A stretch of DNA of 64,000 bases from contig JBBBWG010014557.1 in assembly GCA_037176905.1 (NCBI GenBank), forward strand, positions 1 through 64,000. Reading direction: 5' to 3'. A program made the translations under genes and the position numbers. Of the stretch, positions 50,901 to 62,843 are shown one piece after another; the stretch's first letter is position 1, and each line of letters opens with the position of its first letter. Below the pieces are notes generated by a model. That model was not told the origin of the DNA. It worked only from the letters and a program-made list of their open reading frames with translations, and ran no database searches. Source of the DNA: Azolla pinnata. Its lineage: Eukaryota > Streptophyta > Polypodiopsida > Salviniales > Salviniaceae.

Positions 50901-53900
50901 GATTTTTCTTCCCATCAGTCAAGCTTACTAGCTATATATAACACAGAATTCAGCCGTTGGGAACACTCTTTTGCAGGCTAGATATCGTATGATGCATGCA
51001 TGTATGTATGCATGCCATGCATGAATAAGATTTGAACATGCATATTTTTATATACATGTATGTATTTTGAAGTTAGGAGCCAATGCGAATGAAAGCTGAA
51101 AGCTGGAAATGCAAAGACTTGCATTGAGCATTTTTCAAGCTTCTGTTGCATTTTTCTTGAGCTAATTTTCCATATTTATTAAAATGGTTCAGGTCCCACT
51201 TCTTTACCATATTCTATAGGCTCATTGGTAAATGCTTCAGGAACTTATGTGGTGCCAGAGAACATCACCGTTTCTGTTGTCTTAAGAGACGCATATGGAA
51301 ACAATGTTACAGCATCAATGCAAACAAATACATTTGTGAACTTCGCGATTAAGTTGAATACTACGAAAGGTGAATCATATTTTCCAGCTGATGTAAGCCT
51401 TACGATTCATAAATCTGGATATGAGATTATCACCTTTAGCAGTCGTAAAGCAGGAGATTACTTTCTTTATGTCATCAGTGGAGGTGTAGGCATCAACAAT
51501 CCTTTGGCAGTGTCTATCAAACCAGGCAATTCCTTGGAATACTAAACCGTCAATGAATTAAACTAGATTTTTAGCAATTTGCTTTCCAATCATATATCAT
51601 TGTATACTATATAACAGACTTTCCTTCATGGATCATGCTTCATCATTTGTCATCAAGGATTTCATTGCGTGTTCTAGGAATTTTGGGCCAAACCATCATA
51701 AACTCAGTAACCTAGAATACATACTAAATGTTCACTTCAATTAGGTAAGCGTCTATATCATCCGGCCTGCTTATGTAGTAGTTGAAGTAATATTTATCAT
51801 GTTGGAGGCCTTTCTGCAAAAAGGTTTCCAGTTTTTATTTGTGAATCTTGACTGTGTAAAATAGTAAGATTCTTTTGACATTTTTAATTATTTTTATATT
51901 TTGTCACACTTGTTCTCAATAACAAGAGAACAGTATAAGATATATCTCGTATTTGGCATTTTGGCCTCTTTGGATGTTATTTATATGTTTAATCTTTGAT
52001 ATGGACAACATTGACGATTTGCATCACAATGTGAGGGTTAATCTATCTTGTTGTGGGAGTTTTTCTTACTATCTTCTGTGTTATTTAGGGTTTTGGGTTT
52101 AGGGTAAGACAAGACAACAGTGTAAGATGTATTTCTCGTTTGGCATTTTGGCCTCTTAAGATGTTACTATATATGTTTAATCTTCGATATGAATGACATT
52201 GACAATTAGCGTCACAATGCTAGGTTCAGTCTATGTCCTTGTTGGAGTTTTCTTACTATTTGTTTTGTGTTATTTGTTTCTGCTGTTGTATCCTTGATTA
52301 CAGGGCCCCTATCAACCACTAGCAGTGGAGCAATATGGTTGAATAGCTCAATGCTTATCAGGGCTGGAGATCAAGGTAGTGCTGAAGTGCTCTTTGTTGA
52401 TGCCTTCAACAACAGTGTAGCCAGCTACATCAACTTCACCATGTACTTCTTACAGAATGGTCAAACTTTTGATGACGTTTCTGTGCTAACAAGGCGCCAA
52501 ACTGGCTACCAATTAATAAATTTTGTCATCACGGTTATTGGGGAATATTCCTTGCGTCTTGTATATGGTAGTAATACCGAGCTGAAAGGGTCTCCCTTGA
52601 AATTCCGCATCATTCCAGGTAACTTTTCTCTTTGCATATCCATATTTACAGTTTTCTACGAGTGATATTTATAGTGTATCAAATTGGCCAAATTCAATTT
52701 TATGTGCGCTTTAACTATTTATATCAAGAGTATCTATCCCAAGGCACTTGTTGGGATATTGGCAATTGTTTAGGGCGCCTTGAATAGCTACATGATAGAC
52801 ATTGAGGGATTCATGGATATATATGAGGACTCTATATGATATCCCCCCTTTAATTTCAAACAAACATATATAAAGGGAAATGCATAATATGGTTTCTTTT
52901 TGCCCCATTTCCGAATGCAAGTAGTGTCTTGACCATGTTTATAAATAGGTTACAAGTTTTTCCAATAGCAAGTTCTTCATGTGCATAGTCCCGGTTTGTC
53001 TGAACCATGGACTTGGTATACTGTTGTTGGCAAAGGTCATGAGCATCTGATACCAAACGTGCTTCCATTAGAGACCACACATCTTGGATCAGTCCATGTT
53101 GCAATTTTCTTCAGTGCAGATGTCAGTTCAGTTAAGGTCAGAAAGTTAAATTCTTGGTTGGCAAGATTTTCTGGTGGCTCAAGCAAGCATTTTTATCAAT
53201 CTTATTATGTTTATTTTGGCTGTTCTTGATCATGAAATAACAATTTAAGACGTAATCTTTTTTTAGGGCTCGTAGCTGAGTTTTGCCTCTTAAAAAATGT
53301 CATCATTTTCTTTCAGCACCTATTTCACCTTCCAACTGTCTTGGATTTTGGGTTGATGATGGAAACATATTTCAGTTAGGAGACAATGTTTCTTTAAAGT
53401 TAGCATTGATGGACGCCTTTAAAAACTCCATCAGTGCATCTTCAAAAGAGGTCCAGTTTGTAAAATTCAATGCTTATGTGAAGAATAAGGCAACTGCTAA
53501 GAACTCAACTATCAAATTTTTGGCTTCTCCGGATGTAGAGGACATCTATCTGACACTCACTTTCTACCCAAATACGTCTGGAGAGTTCTTATTATATTTG
53601 TTCATCAATGGAACAAAAGTCACTGGATCACCTTTTACCTTCACCTTCATCTCAGGTACTATAAAAGGCTTCTAATTAGTCTAGGTAGTCAAGTTTTTAC
53701 ATCATAAGCATTAAAATTAGAATAACATTAAGTACTTATGATTTTGCTTGCATTTGTGTGCACAATTTTTGTTCTTAGAAATGTCCTTTATATGCCAACG
53801 CCTTGGGTGAGAGGCCTTGCTCCCTTTGCTCGTGGCCTATATACCCGACACATTCCGATTGCTTCATCAATGCTGACCGTCTTTGATTATTCTCAGGGAG

Positions 53901-55976
53901 CGTGTGATGATATATTCCTTGGTTGAGATTTGGCATGAGAAAGAGTCACGTTGATTGTTCTTTCCACGTGTCTCTTGAGTTCTATTAAGAATAATCTCAA
54001 GCAATGTTGGTCTCTGTATTCCATTACTTTGGGTAATGAACCAAAACCATTTTTGAAGAGACAGTGCTATCGGCCTCTATTTATGTAGAATACAAAACAG
54101 TGGCAGACATGATCTTCTCATTCCACTCCCCAAAGACATAGTTGACATCTTCTTTCTTCCATGGGTCTGCATGCATGCTTGCTTTCTCAAAACGTAATCT
54201 GTCTTTGTAATCTGATACTTCGTCTATGTAGAGATCCAAGAGAATGTGTGAAAGTGGGCAGCCTTTTTTAATTCCAAGCATGCCTGTCAGTCTCAAATTG
54301 CCCGTTAGGAGTTCAGACTCTTCCTGATACCGAATCATGGAGTGCATAGATTCCCCATTGTATCTCTATTACAGAGAATCAAAGAGATAGGATCCCCATT
54401 GTACACATTTCTGAGATTCAGGCCCGATGGTTGGGGAACCATCTATTCGTCTAAGTGTTGCTTGATCAGTCCTCTACATTATGAAAAACTTCAAGAATAT
54501 GTTTTCAGCGATTACATTATGAGATTTTCAAAAACAACCTCTTTCTTGCTGAAATCCTACTAGCAAGTCATATCTTTTCTTAATATTTAACAAACCGTAA
54601 TCTCCATACTTGTAAATAATATACCAGAAAATACTTATTTCTTTTGAAGAGAGAAGACTGTTCAGATCCAACGTACTACAGAGTTAACACATGGTTAATT
54701 ATGGAAAAACTCAAGCTTCACATGTTGCTCATAATCACAATCCACTTAATTTATTTTGGTATTTGGTTAGCATTGGTACAAAAGACATCTTTAGAAAATC
54801 TGCTTTTAAATATCTAACTCTAATTAATCAGCAGGAGCTTTCTAATTTTGTATCTAGATTGATGGGTAATAAAACTCTTGTAATTTGGATAAATCTCTCG
54901 TAAATTGATCTTATATCCTCGCTTCAATGTTTTAAGTTATGAGGTAATAGTATCTTGAGTATGTACTGCAGAAACACATCACTGATGTTCAGTCATTTTT
55001 ATTTTAGGTTCACTTAATATACCCAAGTGCATAGGCTCATGGCTAAATGGAGTGAATGTTTTTCGGATAGGGCAACAAGCAGTTTTTAGGGTTGCTCTTA
55101 AAGATGATGTTGGCCGCTCTTTAGTGTATAGGAGCTACTGGAACCTTGTTGTTTATGTGATGGATTTTAGAGGGAAAAAGAAAATGAGGCCTACATTACT
55201 GGACCTGGGTCAATCTGGCTACATTGGCGTCTCCTTCAATGCATCAGTGGTAGGGAATTTCTGGCTACGCGTTGGAGATGACTCCAGTCAAATAAAGAAT
55301 TCTCCTTTTTTATTCTCTGTACTTCCAGGTTTGTATGTAAAAATGTACTTGAACATTATTCCTATCCAGTACGTTGGTTTTTCATAAAATAAGTTTGTTT
55401 TCCATTCTGTGATGGCTATGAAAGATGAAGACCGTTTACAATGTTCCATATCTTTGTTTTTGGGAAGAATTGACTGAGTCCTTATGACTCATGCACAGTG
55501 ATAATGCGGAGGAAGGTAGAAATAGGATGAGGAAAATATATGTTGATGTATATGTTCAGTCTCTTCTGACATAATCATTATTAAAAATATGCGTGATTCG
55601 AAGTTTCATACTGATCCATGATAAAGGTCTTAATAATAGGCTTTATGGACACAAGATGATCGTGAGAAGAAGTTACAAGCATGAAGCGGATAGCCTATTA
55701 TTATGAACTTTATGATAGTTCTAATTTTGAACTTCTCTTGGAAATCGATGATGTGTGCCTTTTTCGGGACTCTTAGAATGTAACCTGATCACTGTTGAGC
55801 CTTAATTATATTATATGTACAGTAAAGAAGATTGCTGCTTATCATCCATGGGTCTACTTCGAGAATAAGTTAAGATGAAGTTTTTTAGTTACAACTGTTT
55901 TTTGAATTTCATGTCTGAATGTCATTTAGGTCTTGCATGGAGCTACTTTCATGTGGGATGGAATGCAACACAGTAA
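41926..55976 (+). CDS. Secreted or membrane filamin-repeat protein, GEX2-like
   Basis: Exons: 41926-41974, 43375-43512, 43591-44001, 44102-44437, 44966-45301, 45661-45996, 47452-47778, 48765-49094, 50130-50468, 51193-51525, 52304-52618, 53317-53655, 55008-55328 and a tentative last exon 55930-55976; about 1,318 aa. Exons 1-2 join into a signal peptide (FFLVFLSGFYTCLTA) followed by a Pro-rich linker (PPPPPEF and a run of nine Pro). Each later exon encodes one ~105-135-residue immunoglobulin-like filamin repeat with shared marks: Cys near the start, GFW/GxW, xAGDxA, DxYxNxI, GxYxxxxF and GSPxxFxVxPG at the end. Many N-x-S/T sequons fit an extracellular location. Plant GEX2 is a sperm-surface filamin-repeat protein for gamete attachment; this assignment is by architecture. 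The C-terminus is unresolved. Confidence 0.8.
41980..42012. repeat. CTT-rich tract at the start of filamin-gene intron 1
   Basis: A run of CTT/CTC triplets immediately follows the first donor site. Read through, it would extend the signal-peptide hydrophobic core with Leu, but homology and phase favour splicing at 41974. Confidence 0.8.
42478..42612. repeat. 47-bp tandem repeat in filamin-gene intron 1
   Basis: The unit containing agctccccagagtagctgga recurs with a 47-bp period, two good copies from about 42514 plus a diverged copy before and a partial one after. Confidence 0.85.
46750..47260 (+). mobile_element. LINE reverse-transcriptase fragment in filamin-gene intron
   Basis: Plus-strand translation in pieces gives FGVKQGCARSLFGRCI near 46770, a match to the GVKQGCPLSPxLFGLYI palm motif of non-LTR reverse transcriptases. 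AFNSLCKTGLLVNPHK near 46900 resembles the LxxFCxxxGLxVNxxKTK block. The blocks are in the expected order but in different frames, with the YADD motif not found between them. It is a decayed 5'- and 3'-truncated LINE in the intron 45997-47451. Confidence 0.65.
48459..48590 (+). pseudogene. Probable decayed filamin-repeat exon
   Basis: After a good 3' splice site (tctctctgcag, ending at 48458) a frame opens in phase 1 like every neighbouring exon. It reads about 40 codons that resemble the start of repeat 2 (KEGNGLLFNSMRVKVF against TGNGLMVGSLSSFIFPV). It then meets stops and has no donor or GSP...PG end. Position, phase and resemblance suggest a repeat exon that has been lost from the mature mRNA. 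Confidence 0.45.
51920..52290. repeat. Tandem ~188-bp duplication in a filamin-gene intron
   Basis: Two diverged copies start at about 51928 and 52116, sharing the phrase ggcattttggcctctt and a following tattgacat-like stretch. A short telomere-like ggttttgggtttaggg lies at the junction (about 52090-52108). Both lie in the intron before exon 11. Confidence 0.75.
54090..54350 (-). mobile_element. LINE reverse-transcriptase fragment, minus strand, in filamin-gene intron
   Basis: The minus-strand ORF 54347-54081 contains GMLGIKKGCPLSHILLDLYIDEVSDY, a clear variant of the GVKQGCPLSPxLFGLYIDEL palm motif of non-LTR elements. Only this part of the polymerase is recognisable, and it lies opposite in sense to the host gene and to the fragment near 46.9 kb. 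Confidence 0.7.
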
Positions 55977-57796
55977 TGTCTTAGCTCGACGGTTGAGTCA
56001 TCATGAAGTTTGTACACAGTGGTTATTTTACATTGGGACAAGCAACATCTACTGCAGCTGATCCTGGTAAAGAACGGGATATTACAGAGATTAAGATTGT
56101 AAGCTTCGACATCAATAAGAGGAAGATGGTTGTATTTGTCGAATGCAGATGCATAAGTTATATACTTATTTTGTGGCAGGTCTGTATCACCATGAGGGTA
56201 GTTTGTATTCTGGATCTACAAGTATTTTTTATCTACAAGTGGTCCAGTTTTGAAGTTGGAATCAAAATCAAGAAAAACAGCAATTGCAAGCTCATCTATA
56301 GAGAGGCGTCAACATTGAATGCAAATGACCCAGTACTCTCGAAAGCGTTCATGGTGCAATGGACTTGTGAATACATGGATGGACACATATGAATCCAGGA
56401 ACCAGAGCTTATGTGCTACTTCGGCAAAGAGAAAGTAATGTTCAAATGATTTATTGCCGTTCCGGCAATCTGAACTGAATCTACATAGCGAAGGTGTCAG
56501 TTAGGTTCAGGTTGACGAAGCTTCCTGCAAAGTAAATTTTGTTTGATCTGAGGTGCATAATGAGGTGTAAATTTTGTTTGATCTGATATCATTGTACATT
56601 TTCATAAGCCAAGCATATCAGGTGCTATCGGCATATTAATTTTCTGAAACGTTCCTATCCAGTTTTCCTGCAATGACTGTTTGTAGTTAATTGAGATTCT
56701 TTACACTTATGGTTTGTGCACAAGGGGATTTCAGTACTTGGTCTTATTGTTACCATATGTTGCACTGGATAGTGGTCTATCATAGCCTCCGATATGTTGG
56801 ATATTCAAGTTATGTATTTCAAGGTGGATTTTTAAAAGTGGTAAAATCCGATCCGTTTGGGACTGTAAATGATGGATCTGAAAATCCTAATTTCGAGCTC
56901 ATGCATAAGATCCTTGAAAATTACCGGTAAGTGGATGTACCAATAGTGTACACTAGTGCAGGGTTCCAAGTACTGTTCACAATTATGTTTCATCAAGTTC
57001 TTTTACTATGTGGGGTGATTATGTCAGATTGTATCATGGTGGATGAGTAAGCAAGAGCGCCAATGCTTTGAATTAGGTTTGTTTGTGTCAAATTCATTAA
57101 TGTCAAATTGTCTCATGTCATGTAAGCATATAAGAATATAGACCAATAGTTTGAACCAATTCAGACTCTAGACGACTAGATCAAGCAATGCATTCTTGCT
57201 GCTAGCGATGCCGATTGAATGTCGAGCAAATTACCAGACGAATCAAAACTTCCCTCTAGTTACGACACAATTGCAGGAAGGTTGTGCGAGCCATAAATGT
57301 ATCTGTAAGGACTATCGGGCTTCTGTTGATTGCTACTGAATTCGATTCTCGTCGTGTATGGGTTGATAATCATAACGAGGAAGACTTTTTGTTCTGTGAT
57401 CCAATGTGAGCATCGTGCTGAAATTTCGAAAGTCTCGGATATGCCCTAGTGAGGATTTATTTCACAAGAGGATTTATTTCACAAGAAACCCTAAAAATGA
57501 CTGGTCAGAGCATCTTTCGCTCGGGAAGCCAAAAGTCTTGGTCAACGCATTTTACTGTTGGAAAGTCAAAATTCAGAAGGTCTCGGAAAGTCAAGAGAGA
57601 AGGTTCGTTCTGGTCAACGAAAGTCAAGAGGAGGTCCGTGAAGGAGAGGAAGTCAAGATACAGAAGTCAACATATTTCTGCATTCTCTGCGTGCGCTTCT
57701 GCTCCACGAAGGCACGGCTGCGGCTTCTTCGCGGATCCCAATCGATCCTTCGATCCCTAGAGAGGCGAACACAACGATCCCAGGGAGTATGATCTA
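55977..57796. other. Stretch between the filamin-repeat gene and SURF1, possible extra exons
   Basis: Two plus-strand frames stand out. 56003-56392 (129 codons) has no recognisable domain. 56715-56928 is preceded by an AG in the right phase and followed by a strong GTAAGT donor; it encodes an aromatic, membrane-like stretch (YCYHMLHWIVVYHSL) and FGTVNDGSENPNFELMHKIL. It could be a C-terminal anchor exon of the filamin gene. A 17-bp direct repeat lies at 57451-57484, and the right end should hold the SURF1 promoter. Confidence 0.35.
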
Positions 57797-60700
57797 ATGT
57801 CTCCCCATCTTCAGCATCTCCGCCCTCGTTTTCATGGCTCGCCCCTGCGTGCCATGCTCCTCCTCCCGCTCACCCGCTCCAGAGGTTTCGCAGCGTCCTC
57901 TTCGACGCCTGCAGTGCTTCCAAGCTCTAAAAATGCAGGTACTCTATTTCCCGTTTCAGTTTTCAACAGGGTTTATGGTCTTTTCTACCTTCTCTTAATC
58001 ATGATTTAGGGGTTTCCCCCTCCATGTATCATGGTCATAAACATGCTGAAAAAGAACTCGTGGCAGTGTAATCGTGCATTTTTTATCTCTGTTGTTAAAA
58101 GGTCGACCTTTCTTTTCCGTTTAAGGTAATGCATCCTTAAGATTTTCGTGAGGTAGGTCTTGGACCTACGGCATGCGGAATGTTGAATTCATTTAGGATT
58201 TATGGTCTCCAAAATGAGGTCCATTTTTGTTTCTGCTGTTTAAAAATATGTCTCTCTTTCTTGTTGATGTGTGATACATGATTATACAATATAATGAGTT
58301 GGCTTCTTCCCACTACAACGAGTTAGCTAAATTGAGATGTGATGCTGAAAATGGTCGATGTGCCTTCTGTGTATCAAGGGCGATGTGTTCGGCATATGCC
58401 AATGCGCTCATCCTTAAACTTAGATGCCTAAGATGCAGATATGCGCACCTTGAATGGATTTCAATGTAATTTGGCTCTTATGATAGACTACCATAGAAGA
58501 AGTTATGTTGTCTGTTGTACAATCAAAGGAACATACATACCATTCCCTCATCGTTCATCTTATCTACTCTTATCTTCTGTCGTTTAATTTCTTCATCCAG
58601 AATAGTCGGAGTTACCAGAATTTCTGCATTTTGAAAGTGAAATTATGTTTTCCAATAAAATGATTTTTAGTTAGCTTTTGAAATTTATTTGTTTCTTCCC
58701 TTTAGGACTAAGTATGCTCATATTATGTGAGCTCCTTCTAACTTCTCTATTGCAGGCAAAAAGGAAAGACACTGGTCCGGAGTATTTTTGTTCTTGCCTG
58801 GGCTTGCGACATTTGGACTTGGTTGTTGGCAACTCAAACGTCGAGAATGGAAGGTATACAGGAAAACATGACAGTTTCTCTGAATGACATCTTCTTTGGC
58901 TGAGGTTATGTTTGGGATTTTGATCAGTTGGACCTGCATGAATATCAACGGAGTAGGCTTAAGGATGATATCCTTCCTCTGGATGTGGCTCTGAACTCAG
59001 TTGATGGTGGTGCAGCACAGAATAATCATCCAGAGAAGATAAGCGACAATTCACTTCAATCATTAGAGTACAAAAGAGTGCAATGCGAAGGAGTTTATGA
59101 TGAGGACAAGTCCATATTTTTAGGTCCTCGTGGACGGACAAAACATGGTGTTACTGAACGGGGCTACTATCTCATAACACCTCTTATTCCTGTCGAATCA
59201 AGCAACACAATGTAGGTGACATACTGTATATGATGAATTTGGGTATGTTATCATCTGATTGTTGCAATGTTTTTGAATTGTAGGTCTGTTATAAGTAAAG
59301 AAAAATACAAGCTTTTATTGTGTAAGTGGAGACGCATGTGCTACGTGTTGTCTTTACTATAACATCTGCACTATTTCTGAGGCCAAGATTTCTAAGTTCT
59401 GTTGTAGTTGATTATATATCTTTTAAATTTTAAAATGTAAGTCCATCAAGAGCTACGCAAACAGATTCTGGAACTGGATACTGGGAAAGTTTTTCGGTAG
59501 ACAATTTGCTATGTACATCTTTAAATTGTAGTGTTGTGTGGTCATTAAGGCGACATTAAATCTATCTTTCTTCCTTCCTTTCTTTGTCCTTAGTTGTAAA
59601 GATAATTAGTTCAATATTCTAAGGTATGTAGCCCCACGTAACTCCGATATATGCATGTTTTGCTTTTCTGCATGCCACATTCAGCTATGCAAACAACAAT
59701 GTATTGGGGTGACAATTTTACTGATGTTATTAGATGAACAACTTATGTAATCTGGTAAATTGTATCTGTGTATCATTTTCCTTTGTGTTTGATGGAATTT
59801 TAATGATTTATAATTGAATGCTGTACTCTTAGTTTTCAGGTCCCTGTATTGGTGAATCGTGGTTGGGTGCCTGGCACTTGGCGTGACAATCCTCCAACAC
59901 AAAAGCATGATAAGAAAAAAGAACCTCTGGCTGAACCTGCCAATGTCAATGTAAAAAACTCTGGATTGTCAGCATTGTTCGCTGGGAAAAAACATGGAAC
60001 TGTGGAGGTCAGTTTGAAATCTCACTTTGTGCCCTTCAAAAAGTATAGAATAGCAATGCACGGATCTTTGTATAGGCATACAGGAGTTCATCTTATCGCT
60101 ACAAAATCTAACCACAACAGGAGATTTTGAAACTATCTGTGCTGTGTTTTTTTCAAAGAAGGGGGATTATCATTTTAACCAATTTGAAGGAAAAATGGAA
60201 CTTAATCTCTCCTTTTTCTACTGATAATAATGGGAAGGGGGTGGATAATATACACAGCTGTTTATTATTGGTACATAGCATTTGAACAAGAGTTGCCTTT
60301 AGGGGAAATAGGAAAGCTTCTTCATTACTTCAGATTAAGGAGGCTGCTATATCTCGTCAGCGTTTTCAAATGAATTGTCGTACAATATGCCATATGGTTC
60401 AAGTGAATGTAATACATCGTTCTCGAAATTCATACCATTTTTCCTGAAAAAGTTGTTGCAGCTCAAAGTGTAAATTTTGCGGAACTATAGAATGCATAGA
60501 TATTCTTCACATTTTAACCTCCTAGAGCTTGGTTTGTTATCCAGGTTCACAAACCCGAATTGGAGACAGTCAAAGTGGTTGGTGTAATAAGGGCAAGTGA
60601 AAAACCAAACATGTTTGTACCACCAAATGAGCCCTCATCTGGTCAATGGTTCTTTATTGATATTCCTGCGATGCTTTCTCATGCCAAGCTGCCAGAAAAT

Positions 60701-60968
60701 ACACTTTATATTGAGGCCTTGCAGGAAAATTCTGAAACTTTTCAAGGGCAACATTATCCAATCCCAAAAGATCCCGAAGCCCTAATCAGCTCATCAGTCA
60801 TGCCTCGAGATCACCTGAGCTATGCTATCACATGGTAAGTGTTCTCCCTCACCATGCATATGAACAGCTGTCCAACTTGTTGCCACTTTCTGTGCTTATT
60901 TTGTCTTTTGCAGGTTTACACTTTCAGCTGCAACAACTTTTATGGCATGGAAGAGGCTTTCAAAATAA
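57797..60968 (+). CDS. SURF1: SURF1-like cytochrome c oxidase assembly protein
   Basis: Six exons: 57797-57938, 58756-58853, 58928-59211, 59833-60007, 60545-60834 and 60914-60968. Phases close, giving 347 aa against roughly 350 in Arabidopsis. The Arg/Ser-rich N-terminus (PRFHGSPLRAM, TRSRGFAASSS) fits a mitochondrial presequence. The first membrane helix and its signature follow (FLPGLATFGLGCWQLKRREWK). Then come YQRSRL, FLGPRGR, GVTERGYYLITPLIP, PVLVNRGWVPGTW, VVGVIRASEKPNMFVPPNEPSSGQWFFIDIP, SSVMPRDHLSYAITWFTLSAATTFMAWKRL, the last being the second helix. SURF1 acts in the inner mitochondrial membrane in heme a insertion into COX1. The acceptor at 59833 is fixed by phase and avoids a stop that the later AG would give. 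Confidence 0.96.
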
Positions 60969-62527
60969 AATTATTTCAGAACAGAGAATTAACAGAACCA
61001 TTGATTACTTGCAGAAAGATATCATTCTCTATTGATTACTTTTGGGACGGCGATTTCCAGCTGTCCATTCACAGGTCATGGTTCCTGGAAACAAGCTCTT
61101 GGCAGCTTTGTATTCCCGGAGATGAGGTTGAAGGCTCGATTTTTTCAGGATTTTCTTTTCCGTTGCATAAGAGAATATACAATGACGAGCTTTTCATGCA
61201 GAAGCAAACACGAATATTTTGACAAGATGTAGAGCAAGATATTTCGGCATGCTAATACACATTTTCAAAAGGCAGGTGGCAAAATCAGGATTTTATGGTG
61301 TCTTCATGCATGTGGAAAAACTCATAGCAGCTTTTTAATTATCATATTCAAGGTGACAAAGCAGCTTGTGACCTCTCTAAATTATCTCATTATCCTGATC
61401 TTAATTACCTACCATTATTCAGCTTGGAAGTATGCATTTCTGTAAAGGATTTCTTTGTTGATAATTTTTTTAAAGTGGTGGTAAGAAAATTGACAGGCCA
61501 AGATGCCAATTTTGTTCAAGCATAATGGGTAGAACATGGAAAAAAACTAGTATTTTAATCCGCTTTTTTTCCATCCTAGGGGCACCTTAGTATCTATCGG
61601 TTGTCTTTCTCCGATAGCTTTCATCCTTTTTTTTTCTGAGCCCAAGCTATATTCCAAGGATGAGCAGTTTTCTTTGTGAACTGAAATACATCCCAAGCCA
61701 AAAGTGGAGTACAGGTAACTCTTTGGGTAGCCTTTTAACAACATAGCTAGATTAGGACGCCTAGTTGACATTTCCTTCGTGTAAAATCAATGTAAGTTGG
61801 ACTCTGGAGCATTGTGTTCAGAAGTAGGAGCACAGTTATGGGATGCTTGCAATGGTATAGAGAGGGATTCCTACTCTTGTCTGTTTATTGCGCCTTGCCT
61901 GATGGACATGAGGGCAGCATTTACTTGATTACATATTTCATGAGTTTAGCTTTCCATAGCGCAACCTTCTTTACCACAAACTCCATGAGAAGCATGGTAA
62001 CTACAAACTTGCTGGAACAGTTCCTTCAGCTTCCATAGCTCTCTTATAGTTCAGGCTTTATAGTAAAGTTGTGGAGTCTCATCTATAATTATTACCAGCA
62101 CCATTTGGCATGCCATCATAGTTGAACTTGCCAATGAAACAACAGAAGAAAGAGCATTGAACGATGGGACGTGGAACAAATAGTTCACTCAGCACGGGTT
62201 TTTATATTAACATCGAGTAAATCCATGCTTTGCATTCAGTCCTTGTATTGGTTGAACCAGTTTTCTCATGCACCACTCCAACCAAAAAGAGGTTTGGCCT
62301 AAACTCATGACCTTAATTAATGTTACAACTTGGTATACCAGTACACGACCAAGGAACAGAGCCCTTCCACTTTTACCTTGTACCAATGTACCACACTGAT
62401 ATGCATGAAGGAGGGGTAGTCCAAAGGAATGGTATGATTTTATGCAGTACTAATAAAGAGGGGTATTTTACAATCTTTCTTGGAGATCTGAGAACAGGTT
62501 GTGGGCGCTGCTGCTGCAAAGATCCTG
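60969..62527. other. Convergent intergenic gap between SURF1 and the right-edge gene
   Basis: Contains both 3' UTRs. Short ORFs (for example 61547-61771 minus and 61814-62038 plus) have no resemblance to known families. No RNA gene or mobile element is seen. Confidence 0.5.
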
Positions 62528-62792
62528 TCAGGGTTTCGAGTGAGTCAATGCAAAAAAACAGGCTAACTCTACAATCGTTCTGATCGGTTGAAGTCGGCTA
62601 GGTAACTTCCCCTCTTGGCATGCTCGAACGATGTCGTTGATTACACTCTGCTCCAACTCACCTTTATCACGGTCCTGTAAACACTGTGGCTGCATACAAA
62701 GAAAGAGGGAAACAAAAAAGCAGCAGCAAAACCAGGGAGTGAAGTAAACATATATGCCGGAATCTTAAATGGGTGGAAATCATGTTGGATTG

Positions 62793-62843
<51 letters not shown>

